Of a DNA stretch of 64,000 nucleotides, positions 34,746 to 46,517 are shown piece after piece; the first letter of the stretch is position 1, and every line of letters starts with the position of its first letter. The stretch lies in contig OZ029928.1 of assembly GCA_964023275.1 (NCBI GenBank), positions 17,659,442 through 17,723,441 on the forward strand, given 5' to 3'. The translations under genes and the position numbers were made by a program. This DNA comes from Norana najaformis. Taxonomy: Eukaryota > Annelida > Clitellata > Crassiclitellata > Hormogastridae. Below the pieces are notes generated by a model that worked only from the letters and a program-made list of their open reading frames with translations, was not told where the DNA came from and made no database searches.

Positions 34746-34852
34746 GCATACTTATAGTATCGGGGACCGCTCTAATTTGGGACGAGGCTTTCAGCGAGCG
34801 GGCGCCGAAAAGCAACGGCCAAAACAGAGCGGTCCCCGATACTATAAGTATG
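34746..34852. mobile_element. 107-bp palindromic MITE-like element, perfect 28-bp arms
   Basis: GCATACTTATAGTATCGGGG plus ACCGCTCT (34,746-34,773) is the exact reverse complement of 34,825-34,852. About 51 bases lie between, and the inner arm edges continue with weaker similarity. It sits in the intron between exons 2 and 3 of the element gene. No clear target duplication is seen, so it could also be a foldback element. Confidence 0.75.
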
Positions 34853-34936
34853 CCGGCATTTGAGGCAAAGCTACATGATACTGAAAGAAAGGTTTTAGTG
34901 GTCTCTATTTCACAATACCCTTATCACGCAAATCAC

Positions 34937-35032
34937 ACATCAGGTTTGGGATTAATTTCAGCCATACTGGAATGATTTGGGTCAACAGTCCCTGAACTAC
35001 CTTCACATTCCATTCTAACGTCTACTGGAGAT
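34937..35032 (-). CDS. Element gene, exon 2
   Basis: Acceptor GTTTCCAG; encodes SPVDVRMECEGSSGTVDPNH then SSMAEINPKPD. The donor (GATGT|GTGATT) is weak but is the one that keeps phase with exon 3. The composition suggests a flexible linker. Confidence 0.35.
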
Positions 35033-35073
35033 CTGGAAACTATATGCACCGTGGGTTTTATATGAGACCTTAC

Positions 35074-35225
35074 AATGTGAAGAAACAGACTGAATAGTTT
35101 ACGGAAAGAACTTTGCGCGGCCTACAACGCACATGGATTCGCAGCTCGCCAACATTATTGTCTTTGCAAACGGGCTCTGAAAAGCGGGTAAGATGGCTCG
35201 CAAATGTCACATACGTAACAAACAT
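35074..35225 (-). CDS. Element gene, exon 1 (predicted start)
   Basis: The minus-strand ATG at 35,225 opens 50 codons (MFVTYVTFASHLTRFSEPVC..., with a basic stretch HVRCRPRKVL) ending at donor ACATT|GTAAGG, phase 2, which matches exon 2. A TGACGTCA (CRE-type) site lies upstream near 35,394. Together the seven exons would encode about 230 residues before the LINE. The N-terminus is not recognised. Confidence 0.35.
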
Positions 35226-35429
35226 TTTAAAAACACAATAATATAAATCTGAAGAAAAACAGAATAAGAATTACGGTTAAATAGTTTTGCTTTCAATCCA
35301 GCGAGCACCAAACACAAAAGAACGAAACTTCGCGCCAGACCACGCGTGGCTAAAACGAAAACAACAGATTGCGGCAGATACGCCCGTCTGCATGACGTCA
35401 TATTATTCTACTGTAAAATGAATATGCAT

Positions 35430-35572
35430 CATGTATCGTAATCGTAATCGTAATTCCGAGATTTCTACAGTGCCCAACGAAAACCGTGCCGCGGAGACCA
35501 GCTTATTCACAGGCGCTCAGTCAAAACAAAATCGATAGGCAAAAAGGCTCCGGTTCCAGGTCAAGATCCAAA
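35430..35572 (-). mobile_element. SINE family S1, 3' part
   Basis: A minus copy with the CGTAATCGTAATCGTAAT tail at its left end, TTTCTACAGTGCCCAACGAA and CGGTTCCAGGTCAAGATCC. It lies inside the 5-kb element upstream of the predicted gene start. Confidence 0.75.
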
Positions 35573-36393
35573 AGTGAACATCTTTACTTAACGCAGAAAA
35601 CATCAAAATCATAGAAAACAAAAATTAACTGACACATGAAAGAGCACCATTGTTCAGAAGTCCGAAAAATTAAGCTCGTTGCGCATAGGACATGAAGTCA
35701 TGAAACTGGCTATACAATTGGTGAATGGTGCTATCGGGTCGGCATCTCGCTGGCGGCTCATATAAGCGTTTACGATTACCACAAAATCTAATGCTAAAAA
35801 ATGTTTATTTCAGCCGGGGATTTAAACTGTTTGTTCAGTCAGATATTATAATTTAAGAGACATTTTCCGTTCGAGTCCGCTTCTGCTGACTTTACTGAGT
35901 CAACCGAAATCGTGTGCTTCACTGGTTTCGATGATTTCATTCATGCGTATACGAAATTCACTGCATCGAGCGACCAGTATTTTCCATGTGCTTAATCCGT
36001 AAACCTATAGATTTGGACTGTCAACCTGACTCCAAAAATCTCGAGCCACATACTGTCGTCTAGGATATTTCTGAAATCGGACATTGTACTTACGTCAAAT
36101 TCGGGGTCACTTTGGGTGTCTCTGAATGGCAGTAACAGTTTAACTATATAAACTGCATATTTTGTGACATGTTTGTGTTTGCCTTATATTAACATACTAA
36201 AAGATTCATTTTCTAGCAACAAATTTATGCCTTCTTTAAAGAAGAAATATTAGTCCACATTGGTGTTGCATTAAAAATCCACATTGAGTGTTGCATATTT
36301 TTTGCTACACTTAGTGTTGCACAAAAATGTCCACACTTTGTTGCACAAACATCCACATTAGTGTTGCAAAATCCGCTCAACATTAGCTGTAGA

Positions 36394-36493
36394 CTGCTTT
36401 TACTTGGGTGGTGTCAGTCCCAAGGCTGGATAAAGGAGGAGGGCGACGTCAACAGCCTTTTGTACCATAAGATGTCGTTAAACTGAGGAACTA
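36394..36493 (-). mobile_element. 114-bp mobile repeat, right part of a split copy
   Basis: The rest of this copy (AAACTCGCCG...) is at about 31,323-31,343, on the other side of the 5-kb insertion. It is the landmark that defines that insertion. Confidence 0.7.
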
Positions 36494-37029
36494 TTTTGGA
36501 AATAAATATTCATATTATTGATGCATATATATACCTGAATAAATTATGCAAATTTGTAGGTTACTCTGGGTCAAAACAAATGATATGGAAGATCTGCAGA
36601 TTTTTAACATTTATTTGATCGAGTTCCGGTCACACTAATCCAAAGACCAGCGACTATACCACGTGACCACGCGATCTCCACCGGGCGCCAAATAAATTCA
36701 GTGGCCGTCGTTGTTAGTAATAACAGCTGAGAACGGTCCACCTGGTCACGTGGGCGCCGTGATCTTGCCTACCCCCGTCCTAATTAACGGCGCTTAATAA
36801 TTGCGTTGCCCCCTCCGCGGTAGATCCACTCCTTCCTGGAGTCGACGGAGCCCTGCCCCGCTCGGTGTTGGCGCACCCCCACCCAGGGAATCTGTCAAAG
36901 TGACACGTGGCTAGGGCGCATCCAGATTAGCCCTCACCCGTCCGCCTCGGATGAGGCTGGACAGTTCTCTTCCGGTTTTCGTGTTCGGTGAGCAAGAGCC
37001 ATACGGGAGGAAGTCGCAATCATGCATTT
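36494..37029. other. Unassigned unique stretch with a tRNA-like fragment
   Basis: Near 36,630-36,690 the minus strand has an A-box-like CGTGGTCACGTGGTATAGTC. Otherwise no exon or repeat is recognised. Confidence 0.3.
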
Positions 37030-37181
37030 GTCCGTTCGTTCGTTCATTCATTCATTCATTCATTCATTCATTCATCCGTTCTTTCGTTCTTTCGTTCATT
37101 CATTTATTCTGCCCCCAAAATCCTTTCCATTCATTTGTAAGTTCATTCATTCATTCATTCATTCATTCAGTCAGTCATTCA

Positions 37182-37217
<36 letters not shown>

Positions 37218-37235
37218 ATCTGACAGGCAGTCTGT
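37030..37235. repeat. (TTCA)n / (CTGT)n microsatellite
   Basis: TTCATTCA then TCTGTCTG tracts. Confidence 0.95.
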
Positions 37236-37404
37236 CGTTCAGTCAGTCCGTTATTCAAGAACCAGTCACCTTAAACTGACTAGTTTCAGACTAATGTGAA
37301 GAGAAATTCACCAACGAATTGCCTAGTGACATCTTGCGGACGCCAACCCTCACCCCACCCACCCCAAAAATCCTTTCAATTCTTTCGCCGGCGACCATTC
37401 AAAG

Positions 37405-37433
37405 CCCTTGCACACACACATACACACACACAA

Positions 37434-37464
<31 letters not shown>

Positions 37465-37595
37465 AACAAACACACACACAAACACACACACAAACACACA
37501 CACAAACACACACACAAACACACACACACAAACACACACACACACAAACACACACAAACACACACACAAACACACACACACAAACACAAACATAC
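37405..37595. repeat. (CA)n with regular AAACA interruptions
   Basis: ACACACACAAAC units, nearly regular. Confidence 0.95.
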
Positions 37596-37904
37596 CTTCT
37601 AACAATAACAATACCCCTTGACGAAAGGATGGAGGGGAGAAAGGAGGGAGGGGAGACGTCGCCACTTGACCTCTGACCTCTCTTCCACTTCGTCTCCTTC
37701 CACCTGCTAGTGGTCACTTGTTTGGTGTACCGTCCGAGCCCAGGCAGCCGTGACTACCCATTCGGGCGACTCTTAAATCGGGGCACCCCAATCCAAGCCA
37801 CCCCCTCTGGTTACCCAAAAACGTACTCCCACCCAGATAAACCCTGAAGTCAAAGGTCGAAGTGGAACGCCGCAAAAGATTTCAAAGGACAGGCTTCCAA
37901 GGGG

Positions 37905-38140
37905 GCCTGCCATTCACAGGCGCTCAGTCAAAACAAAATCCATAGGCCATGAGGGTTCGGTTCCAGGTCAAGATCCAAGAGCCTGTCTGCCTGTCTGCCT
38001 GCCTGTCTGCCTGCCAGACTCGTGGATCTTGACCTGGAACCGAACCCTTCCTGCCTATCGATTATATTTTGACTGAGTGCCTGTGCATAAGCTGTTTTCA
38101 GCAACTGGGCGCTGTATAAATCTCAGGTTTACGATGACGA
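37905..38140. mobile_element. SINE family S1, inverted pair
   Basis: A minus fragment (37,915-37,980) and a + fragment (38,020-38,140) face each other across a CTGCCTGT tract. Both contain GGTTCCAGGTCAAGATCC or its complement. Confidence 0.7.
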
Positions 38141-38454
38141 TGTCATGAACGAAGTTGGAGAACATGAGCGTTTGCCCTCTTACGCCACCGTAGTTTTAAC
38201 AAAACCATCTTGCCCTATTACGCCACCGTATCCTTAATTAACAATCTTGCTTAAAGCTGTTCTGAGGGAAGCGCTGATAAGCATTGGAAGACGGGGTCCT
38301 CATCTTTCGCTGCCTCTCTCGCCGCTCAGATCCAGACGACCGTCCGCTGTACCTCCATGACCATGGGATCTCGACTTTGAATCGAACCTGAAAACAGACA
38401 GACAGATAAACACACATACAGGCAGGCAGATAGTCAGACATACAGACTAAGACA

Positions 38455-38815
38455 TACATACATACATACACACATACATACATACATACATACATACATA
38501 CATACACACATACACAAATACATACATACATGCATACATGCATGCATATATACATACATACATACATACACATACATACATACATACATACATACACATA
38601 CATACATACATACACATACATACATACATACATAGATACATACATACATAGATACATACATACATACATACATACATACACATATAGATACCTACATACA
38701 TACATACACACATACACACATACATACATGCATACATACATAGATACATACATACATACATACATGCACATACATACATACATACATACACATATAGATA
38801 CCTACCTACATACAT
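38455..38815. repeat. (ATAC)n microsatellite
   Basis: CATACATA tract of about 360 bases with rare ATAG and ATGC variants. Confidence 0.97.
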
Positions 38816-39194
38816 ACAGACTAAGGCAGGCAGAGAGAAAGAGAGACAGACAGACAGACAGACAGATAGTTAGCCAGACAGACACACAGACAGAGGCAGA
38901 CGAACATACAGTCGGAGTCCGATTGACATGTCCCTGGGTCACCTTTGGGCCGGAGATTAAGCTGAAATATCAAACGGGATTAGCACATCCGGGATTAAAA
39001 GCAGACGACGCAGCCGAAGGAAGGAAGGAAGGAAGAAGGAAGGAAGGACATGAAACCGAACCCATGAGGTGTCGGGCAAATAGAGGCTCATCGACTCATC
39101 AGTTGGGCCGTTGTTCGCACCTCTACACCTCCAGCCATCCGTCTAATTGAGGGGCTAAAGGTCCTCTGTATGACGACAAACGAATGACAGGTTG

Positions 39195-39935
<741 letters not shown>

Positions 39936-39974
39936 AACATCTCTCTCCCTCTATGACTCATGTCATTCACTCCA

Positions 39975-40075
39975 ATCTAATGCACTAACTTCTATAGCGC
40001 CGTCATAATATTGCATGATGGTCCCTTCAAGCGGAACCGTAGTCAAAAATCATAATCCGTTGGAAAAGGCGACGC
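39975..40075 (-). mobile_element. LINE-A 3' end fragment
   Basis: The minus strand reads ATTATGATTTTTGACTACGG, CGCTTGAAGGGACCATCATG and GGCGCTATAGAAGTTAG, the LINE-A 3' UTR seen at 16.9 and 20.4 kb. Confidence 0.6.
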
Positions 40076-40409
40076 TTGCTGCATTCTATATCCAGACAAA
40101 ATATGTCTAGGCCACATTAAAGTGTCTAATATATTCACCTATTATTCTAAGGACGACAGAGGGTTTCATATCCACCCCTTCGTCATCCAAGGGGCATTTC
40201 CTTCATCAAAGAGGTATTTCCAAGTCAAATGTCAAGGGCACCGTCATAGTCGCTGGCCGACTAATTCGGCGCCGCTCTCACCCCACTCCGGAACCCGCTT
40301 CCGGTCTTAGCCAATGGCGACTTCCGCTCAGTCCAATTCCGTCGCGATGCTGACCGCCACGCGGCGCCAGTTGCGCCGTCCGAAATGCAAATGAGATGAA
40401 CGAGCGTCA

Positions 40410-40700
40410 TCATCATTAAAGTCGTCGTCATTGTCGTCGTCATAATCATCACCATCATCATCACTAACAAAATCGTCATCATCACAACCATCATCATCAT
40501 CATCGTCATCATCATCACCATCCTCTCCTTCTCTTCCTCCTCCTCCTCTTCCTCCTCCTTCTCCTCCTCATCAGCAGCAGCAGTACCATCATCGTCGCCA
40601 TCAGCGTCATACTCGTCATCACCATCATCATTACTACCATTGTCGTCGTCATCATCATCATCATCATATTCATAATCATCTTCATCATCGTCGTCATCAC
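40410..40700. repeat. (CAT)n / (TCC)n microsatellite
   Basis: Trinucleotide tracts with Asp- or Met-rich artefact frames. Confidence 0.95.
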
Positions 40701-40809
40701 CAGCCGCTCTCAACCTAGCCAATACGAATCTCTAGTTTAATGTGGTCAGAACTCAAATTTCACGTCAGATGTCTAGAGACAAATTGTCTCATAGCTAGAA
40801 GCATCGATG

Positions 40810-40975
40810 ACTGTGTGTCTGTTTGCTTCTGTCTGCCTCTCTCTCTGTCTCCGTCTTCCTATCTGACTGTGTGTCTATCTGCCTTAGTCTGTCTGTCTTT
40901 CTGTCTCTATGTATCTGTCTGTCTGTCTGTGTGCCTGTCTGTTGTCTGTCTGTCTGTCTGTGTCTGTCTTCCTGT
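40810..40975. repeat. (CTGT)n-rich tract
   Basis: Imperfect TCTG units. Confidence 0.9.
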
Positions 40976-41101
40976 AAACACACAGCCACGACGAACGCCC
41001 ACCACAACCAGACAATCCATGCTTCTGGTTGCACTAGCATCTGCTGTCACCAAACCTTACTTGTAATGGGCGTCTTTCGCCGTTGCTCGGATACAGCCGC
41101 C

Positions 41102-41115
41102 GTTACCATAGCAAC
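41102..41115. promoter_or_regulatory. RFX-type X-box
   Basis: GTTACCATAGCAAC matches the RFX consensus as an inverted repeat (GTTACC, 2 bases, AGCAAC). It lies in a unique CpG-containing island (41,040-41,370) within LMX1 intron 2. Whether it is used is unknown. Confidence 0.35.
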
Positions 41116-41579
41116 AGTCTCAAGGCGCACAGGCAGCCGAGGGGCGAAACTGAAGCACCGAGCTGTCAGCGGGCAGAACGTCAAGTGCGCTGTCAATCAA
41201 AGCCCAGTCGCTCAAGGACCTGTCAATCAAGGACTGTTGACGTCTTACGCGCAACTGCGGCTGACTGATTGACTGACTCTCGGTGTGAGTTCGGAGCTGG
41301 CGATATAGCGACTTATTAAGCGTTTCCTGATACTTTGGCATGCCATGTTGGAAACGGTTGCCTAGGGAGAAGGTCTTTAAGGCACCTCATTCGCTGTATC
41401 CTCTTTCGTATTCCTCTTCGCATTCCTCATATCGTCGTGACACACTTCATTCCTCCTCGCCTGATCCTCTTGTTCCCCTCCCCAGTCCAATTTCTCCTTC
41501 TTGATCTAAAGGTCAAATCCATGACAACGTGGAATAATTGTGCTACATTAACCAATCTTATTACCGTTGCTTTGTCTTG

Positions 41580-41800
41580 GCTTACGTTGCTTTGTTTCAT
41601 GTCACCTTATCTTACCTTACATTCCCTATATTGCTTCACCATACCTTTACCTTACATTCCCTATATTACCTTATCATACATAAGCTTACCTTACCTTACC
41701 TCTAACTTACCTTGCCTTTAAATTTCTCGCCCTTCCCTTCCTTTTCCCTACATTTTATTATCTTACCTTACCTTACCATGCCTTACCCTAGCTCATCTGA
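41580..41800. repeat. (CCTTA)n-rich tract
   Basis: CTTACCTTACCTTA units, degenerate. Confidence 0.85.
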
Positions 41801-42285
41801 CCTCTCTTGACCTTACCTATTTTCGTCTTAACCCTTCCGCCCGTTTCACTGGAAAGTGCTCGCTGAATTTAGAAGAGACTGCTTCTGATTTCAGAAGACG
41901 CACCTATTCTGAATTTCCAACGACGCCTTCCTATTTCGGAAGCGACCGAAAACCGTATCCAAAGAAATCTGACTTCGCAGTGCTATCAGTATCTCTTGGA
42001 GACGCAGAGCCCGGGGTCAACGCGGTACAAAGTCAGCCGCCGAAAGCGGCGCCTTTGATCTGGCGAGCGTGACGTGTCGGCGAACGCTCGCCGTCAAAGG
42101 ATCCGAATGTTTGTTTTCGGCGCGCTTGAAATCCCATCCGGCTAATTCAGGGCAGATACAGTTAGTGGCGCGTTCTATTTGCTCGGCACTGTCCTGGGTC
42201 CAGTGCCGTGTGGTACCGTAAGAGGGAACCAGGGAGAACGAGACTTCGTGGGCCGTAATTTTGGGGGGCTCTTTTTTCCAGTTTC
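41801..42285. other. Unassigned unique stretch
   Basis: CpG-rich near 42,000-42,180. No recognised exon. Confidence 0.3.
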
Positions 42286-42287
42286 CC

Positions 42288-42355
42288 ATATATATATATA
42301 TATATATGATATACATACATACATACATACATACATACATACATACATACATACA

Positions 42356-42387
<32 letters not shown>

Positions 42388-42390
42388 CAT
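42288..42390. repeat. (TA)n then (CATA)n microsatellite
   Basis: Simple tracts directly left of an S1 SINE. Confidence 0.97.
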
Positions 42391-42414
42391 ATGCATATGT
42401 GCGTTCGGTTGTGC

Positions 42415-42655
42415 GATATCCTATCCTGACACCCCTTCTTCCTCTTATCCCTCTTTCCGCTCCAATCCCAAACATCACCCACCGTAGTTGCCCCACCCTC
42501 TCTGCCTGACTCTTGGATCTTGACTTGGAACCGAACCCTTTTGCCTATCGATTTTGTTTTGACTGAGCGCCTGTGAATAAGCTGGTCCCCGTGACGTGGC
42601 TTTCGTTGGGCGCTGTAGAAATCTCGGGATTACGATTACGATTACAATTACGATA
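42415..42655 (+). mobile_element. SINE family S1, near full length
   Basis: Starts TATCCTATCCTGACACCCCT, ends GGGCGCTGTAGAAATCTCGG and a GATTACGATTACGATTAC tail. A second SINE follows directly. Confidence 0.8.
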
Positions 42656-42890
42656 GTGTAGTGGATAGCGGGCTGGGCTGTCAATTTTAAGGTCGGGGGT
42701 TCGAGGGTCCGCAGGGGCAAAGGGATTTCTGCTCCAGTGCTGTGCACCCCTAGCGAGCTCGGCTATAAGATGAGTACATCGGCCATACACTGTCGGTGAA
42801 AAGATCAGGAGCGGGTGAAAGGGCTGGCCAACCGCCATCACATACCGAGGCTGAGAAAAGTGAAGTCGCTAACACTTCATACTCATGGCT
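42655..42890 (+). mobile_element. tRNA-derived SINE family S4
   Basis: A-box-like AGTGTAGTGGATAGCGGGC and B-box-like GGGGTTCGAGGGTCC at tRNA spacing, then a body with CACCCCTAGCGAGCTCGGC. Only one copy is in the window. Confidence 0.6.
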
Positions 42891-42892
42891 GC

Positions 42893-43232
42893 ATACCTTC
42901 ATACCTTCCTACCTTCATGCCTTCATACCTTCATGCCTTCATACTTTCATGCCTTCATACCTTCATGCCTTCATACCTTCCTACCTTCATGCCTTCATAC
43001 CTTCATGCCTTCATACCTTCATGCCTTCATACCTTCATGCCTTCATACCTTCCTACCTTCATGCCTTCATACCTTCATGCCTTCATACCTTCATGCCTTC
43101 ATACCTTCATGCCTTCATACCTTCATGCCTTCATACCTTCATGCCTTCATACCTTCATGCCTTCATACCTTCATGCCTTCATACCTTCATGCCTTCATAC
43201 CTTCATGCCTTCATACCTTCATGCCTTCACAC
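42893..43232. repeat. 16-bp minisatellite (CATGCCTTCATACCTT)
   Basis: About 21 units; CCTTCCTACCTTCATG variants recur at regular intervals, pointing to higher-order duplication. Confidence 0.95.
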
Positions 43233-43259
43233 CTGGGGTTAGCTTAAGGGTGTGGTATT

Positions 43260-43565
43260 TTAGACATGTTTATTCTTTTCATTGCATATATACATGCATA
43301 TGTATATATCTATATGTCACTTGTATACATGTATACGTCATTATGGAATAATGAATTGCATGCGTATAATGTATGTATGTACTGTGCATGTGTGTTTATG
43401 TATACACACCTATGCATTTATGTATGCACTTATGTATGTACGTACGTATGTATGTATGTATGTATGAATGAACGCATGTATGTATGTATGCATGTATGAA
43501 TGAACGCATGTATGTATGTATGCATGTATGAATGAACGCATGTATGTATGTATGTATGTATGTTG
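43260..43565. repeat. (ATGT)n microsatellite
   Basis: ATGTATGT with a higher-order unit containing GAATGAACGCATG. Confidence 0.9.
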
Positions 43566-43784
43566 TCAATGTAGAAATCATGACGGAGCATTTCACGCCA
43601 TCTGGTGACAGTTTTCAAGCGACAGAGATCAAAGCATCTAACACCAAATTGCCGGAATCTGCTCTGAAAACCCCAAAATCTGTCAATATTAGCCCCGATG
43701 GGGCTACACCCTCCCATGTGCAACCTCACGCATGCAAACACGCAGACGGTTGTTATAGTTTCCAAGAGCAGGACACACAAACTC

Positions 43785-44100
43785 AGACAGACAGACACAG
43801 ACTGAGATTACAGACAGACGGATTGACAGACAGACGGATTGACAAACGAACTAGCAGATAGACAGGTAGACACCGAAAGGCGGACAGGCAGAGACAGACA
43901 GAAAGACAGACAGACAAATGAAGACAGACATACAGAGACACAGACAGACACACAAATAAAGACAGACAGACAGAGACACGGACAGACAGACGGACTGACA
44001 TACAGACAGAGAGAAAGACAGTTAGACACAGAAAGACAGACAGACTAACAAAGACAGACAGACAGAGACCCAGACAGGCAGGTAGACTGGCAGGCAGCCA
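43785..44100. repeat. (CAGA)n microsatellite
   Basis: Imperfect ACAGACAG tract. Confidence 0.95.
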
Positions 44101-44344
44101 GGCAGATAAAAAGTCTTCATAGTGCCAGCAGTTTAAATCGAATTTTATTTCGCGGTGTATTTACCTATGTTGCTTGTTGTGGTTTGAAATTGATATGACG
44201 ATCTATAATGCGATCTAAATTGATCCAATCCAATCTTTTCTAATGACTGAATATGATCTAATCTATTCTAATTTAATCTAATCTAATCCAATCCATTCGA
44301 ATCTAATCACTGAATATGATCTGAACTGCTCTAATCGGAACGAT

Positions 44345-44545
44345 ATGTTCCGACAGTGGCTTATTTCAGAGATTTGAATCTCTGGCTAGCACGGTCCATA
44401 CACGGGGACCTTAAATGGCGTGGCGCCCATTCAAAGGGGCATCGGTGGTGAAGGATCTCACCCAATAAATTCATTAAAAACTGAGCAGGGTCGAGGCCAT
44501 ACGGTCGCTATAGAAAAACATCTACATTTACATTTTGTATCCAAT
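44345..44545 (+). mobile_element. SINE family S3
   Basis: GTGGCTTATTTCAGAGATTTG, GGTGGTGAAGGATCTCACCC, GGTCGAGGCCATACGGTCGC and a tail of CTACATTTACATTT. Further copies lie at 50.1, 50.5, 50.8, 62.9 and 63.1 kb. Confidence 0.8.
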
Positions 44546-44640
44546 CGAATTCTTAACACCATATCCGAATTCGAACCCGTATCGCTAGGCTGGCACGTCC
44601 GTTTAATCCACTGGTCAACTGTGGCACCAGACCACGATTG
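44545..44640 (-). mobile_element. tRNA-like SINE head
   Basis: The minus strand has TTGACCAGTGGATTAAACGG and a B-box GGGTTCGAATTCGG about 35 bases on. Abuts the S3 tail. Confidence 0.45.
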
Positions 44641-44739
44641 TTCCTGCCAGCGAACAATAAAATGATAAATTTATTTAGAGCCAGTTTAATCGTTAAACAC
44701 CAACGCGGCAAAGGTTAACACTTAGACGTAGCAGTCCCA

Positions 44740-45115
44740 TTCAAAGACAGCGCAACAGTCAGCGGAGATATAATCACATCAAGAGGGCGCATGCATTCTC
44801 ACGTCATCGCGGAGTTTAACTCGTCAACTCGCCCTCTGTCGGTTGGGAGCAATAAGCGCTTGTCAAGCGGATCTCGTCTGCTGAGGAAGGAATTCTTTCG
44901 CTGGACGCCAGATTTAATTAGGAACCGAATATTAGGCAGTTTTGGCAACCGGATGGACGGTCAGTCAGCGCTTGGGCGAACTCAGCCGCTGAGGCTGGCG
45001 GATCGCTGTTTCCAGCCGGATATTTCGGATTGCTGGATAAATAGGGAAATCCCGGCCTGTGAGCGCAGAACGTGGTGGATTGGGCGAGAGAGGAATGAGG
45101 ATTTGGAGGAGAGTG
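44740..45115. other. Unique CpG-containing island
   Basis: It carries two CTCF-like AGAGGGCG motifs (44,779; complement at 44,829). A 111-residue + frame has no recognised motif. Confidence 0.3.
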
Positions 45116-45189
45116 GGCATTTATAGGGAGGAGGAGAATGAGGAGTTATGAGATTGGGTATAAATGAGGAGGGACAATAAGGAGTTATA

Positions 45190-45560
45190 TGAATGAATAT
45201 GTATTCTCTGAATAACTGACTGACTGACTGACTGACTGATTGACTGATTGAATGACTGACTGATTGACTGACTGATTGAATGACTGACTGACTGAATGAA
45301 TGAATGCTGACTAACTGAATAAGTGAATAAACGAACGAACGAACGAATGAATGAATGAACCAAAGAAAGAATGAATGAAAGAAAGAACGAACGAATGAAT
45401 GAGTGAACGAATTTACGAATGAATGAATGAATAAATGAATGAATGAATGAATGAATGGACAACCAAGCAACGAAAAAGTAAATGAGAGAATGAGTGAATG
45501 AACGAATGAGCGAAGGAAGAAAGGAATGAATGAATGAACGAATGAATGAATGAATACATA
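45190..45560. repeat. (GACT)n / (GAAT)n microsatellite
   Basis: ACTGACTG then GAATGAAT and CGAACGAA units. Confidence 0.95.
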
Positions 45561-45589
45561 CACATATATGGGTGTATGCTTATACAGTG

Positions 45590-45740
45590 GGGCACAGTAG
45601 CATATTGGACAGAGCGCTCGGCTTGTAATGCAGAGAATATGGGTTCGAGCCTTCTCCTCCGAGATGGTTACTTAACTCACAATTGCTCGGCGCCATCGAT
45701 TGATGCTAAGTCATTAGATAGTGACGCCTAACAAATGCAG
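45590..45740 (+). mobile_element. tRNA-derived SINE family S6, unexpanded head
   Basis: A-box-like GCATATTGGACAGAGCGCTC, an anticodon-like GGCTTGTAATG, one B box GGGTTCGAGCC and a body ATGGTTACTTAACTCAC. It is the reference for the expanded relatives at 31.15 and 54.0 kb. Confidence 0.6.
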
Positions 45741-45839
45741 AAATAATATATATATATATATATGTATATATATATGCACAGACGTGTATATACAACCTTA
45801 TGATATAAGCCTCCTTGTATACTTAAATCATCTCGGGAG

Positions 45840-46215
45840 GCAGCCATAAGACCAGCGATCCAATGAAACCCTTCAGCGAAATTTTCGCTTCATGCGTCCT
45901 AATCCGGAGTCAACTGTTGAGGCCGGGACCGTTTTCACGCCTCGCTGCCTCTCAATCGCCCTTCTCCCCGTGCCCCGCGAGGCCTTTCCCTTGCGTTTCC
46001 TTCTTCGGTCTACTTACACTCGCCGTCGCTAGGTGGCCAGCGTCAACAGAGGGAGCGATGTGGCGTGAAATCGCCTCGGCGACCAGGTGATGGGGGATCG
46101 TGATTCCTGTCAATCGGATGTCCATCTGGGAGTGGCGGTTTGATGGTCAGTGCTCCCCCTCGCGATCGCTCTTCTGTTCCGCTGTTGGTCTGTGGAAATG
46201 GGCACCCGAAACATC
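45840..46215. other. Unique CpG-containing island
   Basis: Includes a CTCF-like CGCTAGGTGGCCAGCG (46,027). No exon is recognised. Confidence 0.3.
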
Positions 46216-46224
46216 GGCTCTGAT

Positions 46225-46485
46225 TATGTGCGTATGTATGTTTGAATGTATGTATGTATGTATGAATGAATGTATACAGTATATGAATGTATGTATGTAT
46301 GTATATATGTATGTATGAATGAGTGTATGTCTGTATGTATGTATATGTATGTCTATATGTATGTATATGTATGTATGTATGTGTGTATGTATGTATGAAT
46401 GTATGTATATATGAATGTATGAATGTATGTATATATGTATGTATGAATGAATGTGTCTGTATGTATATGTATGTCTGTATGTATG

Positions 46486-46517
<32 letters not shown>

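Larger units (their letters stand above)
31344..36393. mobile_element. 5.05-kb insertion carrying a multi-exon gene; class unknown
   Basis: The 11 bases CTGCTTTTACT occur at 31,333-31,343 and at 36,394-36,404. Left of the first is AAACTCGCCG; right of the second is TGGGTGGTGTCAGTCCCAAG. Joined, they rebuild one copy of the 114-bp repeat, so this segment was inserted into it with an 11-bp target duplication. Near the left end (31,355-31,850) are many units such as TGCAACACTTAATGTTGA and CTACATTTATGTAG; near the right end (36,250-36,390) units such as TCCACATTGGTGTTGCA lie in the opposite orientation. No long terminal inverted repeat is seen. A minus-strand gene occupies 32.6-35.2 kb. A duplication of 9-11 bp is usual for Mutator-like elements, but no transposase is recognised. 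Confidence 0.7.

Noticed and set aside
42796..43351. 148-178-residue frames
   Set aside because: Translation of the 16-bp CATGCCTTCATACCTT minisatellite.
43560..43770. Protein-like + frame (LPESALKTPKSVNISPD)
   Set aside because: No splice signals in phase with a known gene and no recognised domain; it runs into CAGA repeats.
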